Positions 32,601-34,341 of a stretch of 64,000 nucleotides of DNA are shown one piece after another (the stretch's first letter is position 1; each line of letters begins with the position of its first letter). Source of the DNA: Sphaerolaimus hirsutus (taxonomy: Eukaryota; Nematoda; Chromadorea; Monhysterida; Sphaerolaimidae); the NCBI GenBank assembly GCA_964036195.1, contig OZ038450.1:24953208-25017207 (forward strand), given 5' to 3'. A program made the position numbers and the translations under genes. Below the pieces are notes generated by a model. It saw nothing but the letters and a program-made list of their open reading frames with translations, ran no database searches and had not been told where the DNA came from.

Positions 32601-34160
32601 CCATTCTGAACCCGTTATTCACTCTAGTAGGAAACCAGGCGTATGTCAAAGGGTGGTCAATTCAAGGGGGCTATATTCAAGGGTAATACGATAACCCGAT
32701 TATCCCCCCCCCACAGACACAGTGCCAATCCTGACGTCATCGGTGATCGAGTGCACCAAAGTGGGCATGCGCGCGCAAGCTTTCAAGTTCGCCGCCGCGC
32801 TCATGCGTCCCGAGCACAGGAAGCTAATTGATGTCAAGTATAGGAAGAAGATTGAGGCTATTGTGAGGTGGGTGGGAAGTGGGAAGGGGCACCAGCTGGA
32901 CCATGTAAAATGTCAAATAAATATCATGAAGTGTCATGTAAAATGTACTCACTGGTGGTTTGACATTGTAAAATATTTACATGTCATTTTATGACTTGTG
33001 ACACTGCATGACATTTGACATTTTACACGGTCCGGTTACATGGTCGGTAGATGTGTGCAAAAGTGCAATTTTTGTATTTTCGAAGGCGAGTTTTTTTCTT
33101 CTTTAAAATGAACTATTTTCATTAAATTTTAGGAATTTTTGAATAGTTTTTAACATTTCCACGAAAAATGATGGCTTTCACAGTTTCGCCACCACAAGTG
33201 CCTTATTAACCTGCAATTTTCCTGGCAAATTTCCGGTGTTTTTTCTAGTAGTTTTACTCTTTTCTAGTAATTCAAACATCCATCCCATCCTTCATGTCCC
33301 ACAGAAAGTCGGAGAACCGGACCGAGGGCGCGGCGCCGACGAGCGCGTGCCCCTACTGCTCGGCGGCGGTGCCGCAGCCGCAGTTGCTGTGCGCCCAGTG
33401 CAAGAGCGCCCTGCCCTACTGCGTGGTCACTGTGCGTTGGCTCTTGACTGTTGACGAAGCGTTCTGAGTTATCACTTCTAGTGATGTAAAAAGCCATGGC
33501 GCTTGGTGATTTTTTTGCTCTGGCGCCATTGGGGCTAAGCGCTGGGGGTCAATTTTTACATCATTGATCACTACACTACCTGTCGATCGCAGGGGCTGCA
33601 CGTGGTTTCCGGGGACACGACCCAGTGCCCGCATTGCCATTTTCCCGCCATATTATCAGAGTTTAAAAAGTTTGTCGTTTTCGCTTCTTCAACTTGTTTC
33701 AAAGTCCTGGTTTGAATTCAAAGTAAACGAGAAACCGATTTAGAATCAAGAATCGGTACTGATGATTTTCATATGCCAAAACCTGCTCGGAGAACTCCAC
33801 TTTTCTGGTGCCATTCAACACCCTGAAAATGTCAAATTTCATGTAAAAAAGTCAAATTTTCGTTTTATTCTTAGTGGTAGTTTGAATTTTTTGTCAAGAC
33901 TTTCAACAATTCGCATGACACAGGACATAATACAGGTCCAGTCCAACCCCTAACCCCGGACCCCAGTCTCACCCACAAACAATCACACCTCCCCAACTAC
34001 CCCTCCCTTCACCAGGAGCCTGCAGCTGGGCGACACGTGCCCCATGTGCGGCGAGACGGTGGCGCCCGACCAGCTCGTGTCCGTCGACGACATGGCCGCG
34101 CTCGCCGAATCTCACGATTTGGTTTCTAATAATAATTCGGAGTCCGTCGCGCCCGTGTGA
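5597..34160 (+). CDS. WDR19: WDR19 / IFT144, intraflagellar transport complex A subunit; complete, 35 exons
   Basis: IFT144 is a core IFT-A subunit. It works in retrograde transport and in entry of membrane proteins into cilia. The 35 exons listed separately all have GT-AG borders and join in frame to about 1377 residues; vertebrate WDR19 is about 1340. The order is colinear with vertebrate WDR19, as compared from memory: N-terminal WD40 propellers (about residues 1-600), a TPR-like helical region (about 650-1260), and a C-terminal tail with CPYC, CAQC, CPHC and CPMC pairs typical of the family. Diagnostic blocks are [41 protein letters not shown]-like QGDIRRGV, and [14 protein letters not shown]. 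The start rests on a two-codon first exon (ATG AAG) after CACC, giving MKLVFS like the family's MKRIFS. The introns are full of transposons; the largest (intron 22, 4.8 kb) holds a Harbinger element. No frameshift or stop was found. Confidence 0.96.
5670..5761 (+). CDS. WDR19: WDR19 exon 2
   Basis: Residues 3-33, with GPVKFAWQ matching the start of the first propeller in IFT144. Ends in phase 2 before GTCGGT. Confidence 0.9.
5791..5902. mobile_element. 112-bp MITE with ATCGAT interior and GGGTTC(A/G)AACG ends
   Basis: Ends GGGTTCAAACGATAT and (complement) GGGTTCGAACGATGT, flanked by TA on both sides (5789-5790, 5903-5904). The interior is repeated CGATAT. It lies in WDR19 intron 2. Its layout matches the GGGATC elements at 26579, 30844 and 49713 with one hexamer exchanged for another. 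Confidence 0.8.
6163..6322. mobile_element. Harbinger-type MITE, copy in intron 2
   Basis: Inverted ends read about CCCCCACACGCTAGTTGACA. The arms of about 40 nt contain CCAAATGTCAACTGGTGCCG and its complement. Sister copies are at 16120 and 38542. The ends match those of the Harbinger elements in this window. Confidence 0.75.
6392..6457 (+). CDS. WDR19: WDR19 exon 3
   Basis: Completes the glycine started in exon 2 and encodes [18 protein letters not shown], like the first WD blade of IFT144. The acceptor is GATGCAG. Ends in phase 2 before GTTAGT. Confidence 0.92.
6568..6699 (+). CDS. WDR19: WDR19 exon 4
   Basis: Residues about 55-99, with [16 protein letters not shown] and LLWDAH (a WD blade). 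Phase 2 at both ends; donor GAG|GTGGGT. Confidence 0.93.
6714..7286. mobile_element. TA-flanked MITE with GGGTTGG ends and AAACGTT motifs
   Basis: Starts GGGTTGGCCGATG and ends TTTTTCCAACCC, with TA on each side (6712-6713, 7287-7288). AAACGTT-type motifs lie near both ends. It fills most of the first half of WDR19 intron 4. It also contains the AAAATTTTTGCGCGCAAGCG core seen in other families. Confidence 0.7.
7299..7470. mobile_element. truncated GGGATC-array MITE
   Basis: Starts after TA with GGGTTCAAACGGGATCCC and continues as GATCCC arrays to about 7470; the second terminus is missing. Located in WDR19 intron 4. Confidence 0.7.
7862..7963 (+). CDS. WDR19: WDR19 exon 5
   Basis: Residues about 99-133, with DTLSFACWS and [11 protein letters not shown], the same blade as in vertebrate WDR19. 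An alternative acceptor 13 nt upstream would break the alignment less well. Phase 2 at both ends. Confidence 0.92.
8356..8446. repeat. GCGCCA-rich element, WDR19 intron 5
   Basis: TAGTGGTGTAAAGGCGCC at one end and GGCGCTTTTACATCAC at the other, with GCGCCA motifs between. It belongs to the family best seen at 41779-43040. Confidence 0.6.
8473..8548 (+). CDS. WDR19: WDR19 exon 6
   Basis: Residues about 133-158, with [10 protein letters not shown] and RRGLLAL, one of the best conserved blocks of IFT144. Ends in phase 0 with CTG directly before the MITE that forms intron 6. Confidence 0.94.
8549..8746 (+). mobile_element. MITE that makes up the whole of WDR19 intron 6 (candidate introner)
   Basis: The 198-nt intron starts GTGCCACTCTCGGACCCTGT and ends CAGGGTGCGGGACTGCCCCC then GCAG. 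These are inverted copies of each other and match the termini of the dispersed TGTCATGTAAAATGTC family (for example 9998, 13482 and 29826). No host-like intron sequence lies between the MITE ends and the splice sites. Without splicing, the frame meets TAG near 8636. Confidence 0.75.
8747..8893 (+). CDS. WDR19: WDR19 exon 7
   Basis: Residues 159-207, phase 0 on both sides. [15 protein letters not shown] corresponds to the GGEDKMITVSNQEGD block of vertebrate WDR19. The donor ACG|GTTGGG sits at the start of a G run. Confidence 0.93.
8894..9344. other. WDR19 intron 7, nothing recognised
   Basis: T-rich intron beginning with a run of about 14 G. No transposon ends were seen. Confidence 0.6.
9345..9457 (+). 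CDS. WDR19: WDR19 exon 8
   Basis: Residues 208-245, with [20 protein letters not shown], close to the family block LNLNEPDNP. Phase 0 in, phase 2 out. Confidence 0.93.
9472..9627. mobile_element. CCGTATTT-family MITE, decayed, intron 8
   Basis: CCGTGTTTACTCGAATAATT at one end and AATAATTCGAGCAAATACG at the other, with CCCCCT-rich stretches between. The final CGG-TA of the consensus is mutated. Confidence 0.6.
9814..9987 (+). CDS. WDR19: WDR19 exon 9
   Basis: Residues about 245-303, with [20 protein letters not shown] and [13 protein letters not shown], matching the corresponding propeller segment. Ends in phase 2 before the strong donor GTGAGT. Confidence 0.95.
9998..10162. repeat. TGTCATGTAAAATGTC-family MITE, intron 9
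   Basis: GTGCCAGTCTCGCACCCTGT begins 11 nt into intron 9, and the complementary end is near 10140-10162. It is the same family as the element forming intron 6. Confidence 0.65.
10191..11513. mobile_element. concentric fold-back element E1 (two rings), intron 9
   Basis: Outer ends are AAACACCTTCCCGGTCACGT and its complement (11490-11513). A second inverted pair lies inside: GGTGTCCCACAGCAGGTCCG near 10390 and its complement near 11310. The inner boundary repeats the CCGGCACCC motif of the outer one. A further palindromic core spans about 10560-11110. No coding sequence. Confidence 0.75.
11565..11665 (+). CDS. WDR19: WDR19 exon 10
   Basis: Completes a cysteine with exon 9 (GDN-C) and encodes [20 protein letters not shown] then DKGLDKTAF. 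This corresponds to the family block ending in NLDEENKGLG. Ends in phase 1. Confidence 0.92.
11894..12036 (+). CDS. WDR19: WDR19 exon 11
   Basis: Residues about 337-384, with [20 protein letters not shown], the WD blade after DDGQLLALS in vertebrates. The acceptor follows an almost pure C tract. Ends in phase 0 at CAT|GTGGGT. Confidence 0.92.
12357..12773. mobile_element. CCGTATTT-family MITE, intron 11
   Basis: Starts CTGTATTTCCTCGAAATACC and ends AATTCGCGTAAATACGG, with TA on both sides (12355-12356, 12774-12775). The right end is only 23 nt from exon 12. The interior has CCCCC runs. Confidence 0.75.
12797..12914 (+). CDS. WDR19: WDR19 exon 12
   Basis: Residues 385-424, with [31 protein letters not shown] is a signature of IFT144. 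Phase 0 in, phase 1 out. The intron begins with GTCAGTTGG, which is also the target duplication of an inserted MITE. Confidence 0.95.
12924..13082. mobile_element. MULE-like MITE inserted at position 10 of intron 12
   Basis: A 159-bp element whose inverted ends carry GCATTCCGC / GGGCCCATTCCGC motifs and whose interior repeats GCGGAATGGGC. It is flanked by a perfect 9-bp duplication, GTCAGTTGG (12915-12923 and 13083-13091). The left copy is the 5' splice site of intron 12. A 9-bp duplication is typical of Mutator-like elements. Confidence 0.75.
13167..13481. mobile_element. MULE-like MITE, second copy, intron 12
   Basis: GGGCCCATTCCGCATCAAAG at the left and TACATGCGGAATAGTGCACT at the right. 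The flanks share GTTTTGGT. It is homologous, inverted, to 26993-27381, and contains AGCTATCTAGCTATC motifs. Confidence 0.7.
13482..13600. repeat. TGTCATGTAAAATGTC-family MITE, intron 12
   Basis: TTGGTGCCACTGTCAGATCC on the left, with complement ACAGGGTCTGATAGTGGCC on the right. Short copy. Confidence 0.6.
13636..14077. mobile_element. hAT-type MITE with perfect 8-bp duplication, intron 12
   Basis: The termini are perfect inverted copies of CAGTGGCGTAGCCAGG. The flanking duplication AGTTTATG is exact (13628-13635 and 14078-14085), which is the hAT signature. The interior has long G and C runs, GCGCCA motifs and AAAATTTTTGCGCGCAAGCG-like sequence. No transposase. Confidence 0.9.
14266..14372 (+). 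CDS. WDR19: WDR19 exon 13
   Basis: Residues 424-459, with [20 protein letters not shown] then LDGRVQLHM, colinear with the [20 protein letters not shown] block. Phase 1 in, phase 0 out. Confidence 0.92.
14384..14600. mobile_element. CCGTATTT-family MITE, intron 13
   Basis: CCGTGGTTGCTTGAATAATT to ATTATTCGAGCAAATACGG, flanked by TA (14382-14383, 14601-14602). 217 bp, filling most of the intron. Confidence 0.75.
14667..14789 (+). CDS. WDR19: WDR19 exon 14
   Basis: Residues 460-500, phase 0 on both sides. [17 protein letters not shown] matches RILCHALTSDFLIYGTD of the family. Confidence 0.94.
14990..15185. repeat. GTTTACT-rich repeat, intron 14
   Basis: Phrases such as CTAGTTTACTG, GAACGGCATTT and CATTCCAGTCAACTCAAATG recur at about 37978-38135, and partly at about 7770. 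The ends are not clear. Confidence 0.4.
15243..15398 (+). CDS. WDR19: WDR19 exon 15
   Basis: Residues 501-552, phase 0. [20 protein letters not shown] corresponds to [20 protein letters not shown]. Ends CCG|GTAGGG. Confidence 0.94.
15672..15758 (+). CDS. WDR19: WDR19 exon 16
   Basis: Residues 553-581, phase 0, with [15 protein letters not shown] (family GVLWENWPMDK). Donor AAG|GTAAGG. Confidence 0.93.
15771..16824. mobile_element. CCGTATTT-family element interrupted by other repeats, intron 16
   Basis: CCGTATTTCCTCAAAATACT to GTATCTCGAGGAAATGCGG with TA on both sides (15769-15770, 16825-16826). Inside are the Harbinger-type MITE at 16120-16282 and GATAGATAGCTGGGCGGTTT repeats with very long G and C runs. 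Confidence 0.75.
16120..16282. mobile_element. Harbinger-type MITE with TTA duplication
   Basis: GGCCCCACACACGCTAGTTG at one end, its complement ending GTGCGTGGGCCC at the other. The flanks are a perfect 3-bp TTA duplication (16117-16119, 16283-16285), the usual PIF/Harbinger target. Nested inside the 15771-16824 element. Confidence 0.85.
16997..17063 (+). CDS. WDR19: WDR19 exon 17
   Basis: Residues 582-604, with [20 protein letters not shown] then IQG, matching [21 protein letters not shown]. Phase 0 in, phase 1 out. Confidence 0.95.
17284..17474 (+). CDS. WDR19: WDR19 exon 18
   Basis: Residues 604-667, with [18 protein letters not shown], colinear with VPFAHKPLLLYNGELTC. The last 17 residues are Gly/Glu-rich and have no counterpart in the vertebrate protein as I recall it. 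An alternative in-phase donor inside the G-rich stretch (GGG|GTGGAG near 17426) would remove them, so the exon end is less certain than the rest. Confidence 0.85.
17508..17690. repeat. TGTCATGTAAAATGTC-family MITE, intron 18
   Basis: Many ATGTCATGTAAAATG-type phrases and a complementary right part. The CTGGTGCC termini are not preserved. Confidence 0.5.
17748..17883 (+). CDS. WDR19: WDR19 exon 19
   Basis: Residues 668-713, with [12 protein letters not shown] and [16 protein letters not shown], the start of the TPR-like region. The donor at 17884 (GTCTGC, phase 1) restores [14 protein letters not shown] with exon 20, like EFAIRVYRRIGNVG. Confidence 0.9.
18021..18468. mobile_element. hAT-type MITE, intron 19
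   Basis: Starts CAAGGACGTAGCCAGG and ends CCTGGCTACGTCCCTG. Flanks TCTTAGAA and TCTTAACA agree at six of eight positions. The interior is as in the copy at 13636. Confidence 0.8.
18693..18865 (+). CDS. WDR19: WDR19 exon 20
   Basis: Residues 713-770, with [19 protein letters not shown] and PLEALE. It aligns with the RRIGNVGIVMSLEQ block. The acceptor follows a run of C. Phase 1 in, phase 0 out. Confidence 0.94.
19415..19540. repeat. GATAGATAGCT repeat fragment, intron 20
   Basis: GGTAGCCCAAAATTTTGCCT followed by AGATAGATAGCTCGGCGGTTT and a C run, as inside 15771-16824 and 26993-27381. The rest of intron 20 shows nothing recognisable. Confidence 0.45.
19568..19677 (+). CDS. WDR19: WDR19 exon 21
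   Basis: Residues 771-807, with [20 protein letters not shown] and [11 protein letters not shown], one of the most conserved IFT144 blocks. Ends in phase 2. Confidence 0.96.
19825..19885 (+). CDS. WDR19: WDR19 exon 22
   Basis: Residues 807-827, with [14 protein letters not shown], a TPR motif. Phase 2 in, phase 0 out. Followed by the 4.8-kb intron. Confidence 0.93.
19990..20677. repeat. CATGTAGACCCGGTGC repeat, left part, interrupted by a Harbinger element
   Basis: GTGCGCATGTAGACCCGGTG-type phrases in both orientations at 19990-20150 and 20603-20677, continued at 24475-24550 after the Harbinger insertion. Also contains a reverse copy of the AAGCGTAAATAC-type element (about 20440-20582). Confidence 0.5.
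21325..21830. mobile_element. nested insertion in Harbinger copy 1 (CCGTATTT-family fragment with a GTGAAGTGC MITE inside)
   Basis: This block is missing from Harbinger copy 2. The outer part has a G run and the TATTTACTGCTAATTTGC-like interior of the CCGTATTT family. Within it, 21462-21767 is a MITE with TCACAGCAAA(T/A)AATG ends and repeated GTGAAGTGC and CTGATCAC motifs. Confidence 0.65.
22550..23515 (+). pseudogene. Harbinger transposase (DDE_Tnp_4 type) remnant, copy 1
   Basis: Segments in order: 22553-22702 with [20 protein letters not shown] and APGAQSDS (second catalytic Asp region); 22796-22920 with [20 protein letters not shown]; 23117-23363 with [19 protein letters not shown] (catalytic Glu) and [13 protein letters not shown]-terminal segment follows from 23438. 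Introns separate the segments. Stops interrupt it (for example after FLLSC). The N-terminal part with the first catalytic Asp was not found, so the protein is dead. Confidence 0.85.
24721..24879 (+). CDS. WDR19: WDR19 exon 23
   Basis: Residues 828-880, phase 0, with [20 protein letters not shown] and CAQILEAMK. This matches VAQMSIRMGDIRRGVNQA and CGAILENMK. The acceptor is a C run followed by GCAG. Confidence 0.95.
24930..25028. mobile_element. hAT-type MITE, right end only, intron 23
   Basis: A G/C-run palindrome followed by CGCTCAAAAATCCTGGATAC and GTCCCTG, as at the right end of the copy at 18021. The left end is missing. Confidence 0.6.
25076..25295. repeat. GCGCCA-rich element, intron 23
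   Basis: Opens TAGTGATGCGAAAAGTGCTA and closes CATGACGCTTTTACAATC, with GGCGC motifs between. It is a diverged member of the family at 41779. Confidence 0.5.
25603..25685 (+). CDS. WDR19: WDR19 exon 24
   Basis: Residues 881-908, with [20 protein letters not shown] and AKNW, as in [20 protein letters not shown]. Ends in phase 2. Confidence 0.95.
25686..26164. other. WDR19 intron 24
   Basis: Contains a decayed stretch of the TGTCATGTAAAATGTC type (about 25905-26090). Otherwise nothing recognised. Confidence 0.4.
26165..26305 (+). CDS. WDR19: WDR19 exon 25
   Basis: Residues 908-955, with [20 protein letters not shown] and [13 protein letters not shown], as in [20 protein letters not shown]. 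Phase 2 at both ends. Confidence 0.95.
26791..27623. mobile_element. CCGTATTT-family element nested in the GGGATC element
   Basis: CCGTATTTACTCGAATAATT to AATTATTCGAGTAAATACGG, with TA on both sides (26789-26790, 27624-27625). Joining its flanks restores the host element as seen at 31190-31215. Confidence 0.85.
26993..27381. mobile_element. MULE-like MITE with 9-bp duplication, innermost of three nested elements
   Basis: Ends GGCAGTGCACCATTCCGCAT and (complement) GGCTAGGGCCCATTCCGCAT. Flanked by an exact GTTTGATTC duplication (26984-26992 and 27382-27390). Confidence 0.85.
28094..28183 (+). CDS. WDR19: WDR19 exon 26
   Basis: Residues 955-985, with [20 protein letters not shown] and EGAKLVS, as in [20 protein letters not shown]. 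The phase-2 donor inside AAG (AA|GTTGGT) makes VSKFFLRIGD with exon 27. Confidence 0.92.
28190..28408. repeat. ATCGAT-type element, intron 26
   Basis: Dense ATATCGA and TATCGATATCGAT motifs in both orientations. The right end (complement TGGTATGACCTTTCGATAGC) resembles the TGACTTTTCGATATCG subterminal part of the 5791 MITE. The outer ends differ. Confidence 0.5.
28411..28776. mobile_element. hAT-type MITE with perfect 8-bp duplication, intron 26
   Basis: CAAGGACGTAGCCAGG at the left, CCTGACTACGTCCCTG at the right, with exact CACTACAC duplications (28403-28410 and 28777-28784). Same family as 13636 and 49122. Confidence 0.9.
28823..28947 (+). CDS. WDR19: WDR19 exon 27
   Basis: Residues 985-1027, with [20 protein letters not shown] and [12 protein letters not shown], as in [20 protein letters not shown]. 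Phase 2 in, phase 1 out (CTTG|GTTGGT). Confidence 0.95.
28948..29450. other. WDR19 intron 27, no clear element
   Basis: Near 29270-29420 are weak ATGCACAGAGG and TGTATACCC phrases in both orientations. Otherwise nothing recognised. Confidence 0.45.
29451..29560 (+). CDS. WDR19: WDR19 exon 28
   Basis: Residues 1027-1063, with [20 protein letters not shown] and AAQYSQ, as in [20 protein letters not shown]. Phase 1 in, phase 0 out. Confidence 0.94.
29603..29825. repeat. MITE of the CTGGNGCCAGTTCCGC family, intron 28
   Basis: CTGGGGCCAGTTCCGCAAAA to TTTTGCGGAACTGACACCAG. Hairpin-forming interior with GAAGTGAAATGGCAAAGGCG. It directly abuts the next MITE. Confidence 0.8.
29826..29912. repeat. 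short TGTCATGTAAAATGTC-family MITE, intron 28
   Basis: GTGCAGTCCCGCACCCTGTA to TTTACAGGGTGCGCGACTGC. Only about 87 bp. It begins where the preceding CTGGNGCCAGTTCCGC MITE ends. Confidence 0.7.
30318..30555 (+). CDS. WDR19: WDR19 exon 29
   Basis: Residues 1064-1143, the longest exon, with [20 protein letters not shown] and [20 protein letters not shown]. It corresponds to [20 protein letters not shown] and [20 protein letters not shown]. Phase 0 in, phase 1 out. Confidence 0.96.
30844..31425. mobile_element. GGGATC-array MITE, intact, intron 29
   Basis: GGGTTCAAACGGGATTGACT to GATCCCGTTTGAACCC with TA on both sides (30842-30843, 31426-31427). Arrays of GGGATC at both ends flank a unique middle (CACAGTTGTTCATAAAGGTC) shared with 27640-27760 and 49870-49960. 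Confidence 0.85.
31428..31585. repeat. TGTCATGTAAAATGTC-family MITE, intron 29
   Basis: CCAGGCCCTGTAAAATTTCA at the left and complementary GACATTTTACAGG at the right. It abuts the GGGATC element and ends 29 nt before exon 30. Confidence 0.6.
31614..31738 (+). CDS. WDR19: WDR19 exon 30
   Basis: Residues 1143-1184, with [16 protein letters not shown] and [10 protein letters not shown], as in NYRNAHDVLFSMYAEL and ILHSYILVK. Phase 1 in, phase 0 out. Confidence 0.95.
31739..32133. other. WDR19 intron 30, nothing recognised
   Basis: AT-rich intron with no recognisable element. Confidence 0.5.
32134..32215 (+). CDS. WDR19: WDR19 exon 31
   Basis: Residues 1185-1212, with [20 protein letters not shown], as in [20 protein letters not shown]. 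Phase 0 in, phase 1 out. Confidence 0.94.
32281..32485. repeat. CGGCGGAC-ended repeat, intron 31
   Basis: CGGCGGACCGCAATGTATGC at the left; TTCCATACTAAGTGTGATGT then CCGCCGAG at the right. Inside is ACCTACCATAATTTAATGAA and its complement. A relative lies at about 43990-44190. It is followed by a GATAGATA/G-run fragment at 32520-32610. Confidence 0.55.
32717..32867 (+). CDS. WDR19: WDR19 exon 32
   Basis: Residues 1212-1262, with [20 protein letters not shown] and [20 protein letters not shown]. It is almost identical in layout to [20 protein letters not shown] and LMRPEYRSKIDAKYKKKI. Phase 1 in, phase 2 out. Confidence 0.97.
32885..33036. repeat. TGTCATGTAAAATGTC-family MITE, intron 32
   Basis: CACCAGCTGGACCATGTAAA at the left and TTTTACACGGTCCGGTTACA at the right. 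Hairpin-like interior. Confidence 0.6.
33305..33431 (+). CDS. WDR19: WDR19 exon 33
   Basis: Residues 1262-1304, with CPYC and [11 protein letters not shown], the first part of the zinc-binding C-terminus (family: CPFC and CPGCKNSIPYC). Phase 2 in, phase 0 out. Confidence 0.96.
33477..33568. repeat. GCGCCA-rich element, intron 33
   Basis: TAGTGATGTAAAAAGCCATG at the left, AATTTTTACATCATTGATCACTA at the right, with GGCGCC between. It is nearly the whole 161-nt intron, but the termini stop 45 nt after the donor and about 24 nt before the acceptor. Confidence 0.6.
33593..33669 (+). CDS. WDR19: WDR19 exon 34
   Basis: Residues 1305-1330, with [17 protein letters not shown], as in TVCPHCDFPALYSELK. 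Phase 0 in, phase 2 out (AA|GTTTGT). Confidence 0.96.
33806..33945. repeat. TGTCATGTAAAATGTC-family MITE, intron 34
   Basis: CTGGTGCCATTCAACACCCT at the left; the right end near 33935-33945 (ACAGGTCCAG) is decayed. It shows the CTGGTGCC terminus clearly. Confidence 0.6.
34016..34160 (+). CDS. WDR19: WDR19 exon 35 with stop
   Basis: Residues 1330-1377, with [16 protein letters not shown] (family TESTCPMCSERLNAAQL), then a divergent acidic/Asn-Ser tail and TGA at 34158-34160. No canonical AATAAA lies between the stop and the Harbinger element that begins at 34342; the first is at 34506-34511, inside that element. Confidence 0.96.
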
Positions 34161-34341
34161 ATGACTTTCTGAGTTCTGTCTTTCCCGATCCGGCGCGATG
34201 CAGCGATTCTAGCCACGTTTATGTGATTTATATATTTTTTCTGTTAACTGGAACGAGATTTGATTAGCGCGACGTTTTTTTTCGGGCGGCCAGGTCCATT
34301 CAAAAGGTGGTGAATTTATGCCGCTGTTTCAGTGCCGTTTT

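Noticed and set aside
33432-33592. WDR19 intron 33 as another end-to-end MITE
   Set aside because: The GCGCCA element fills much of it, but its ends are about 45 and 24 nt from the splice sites.
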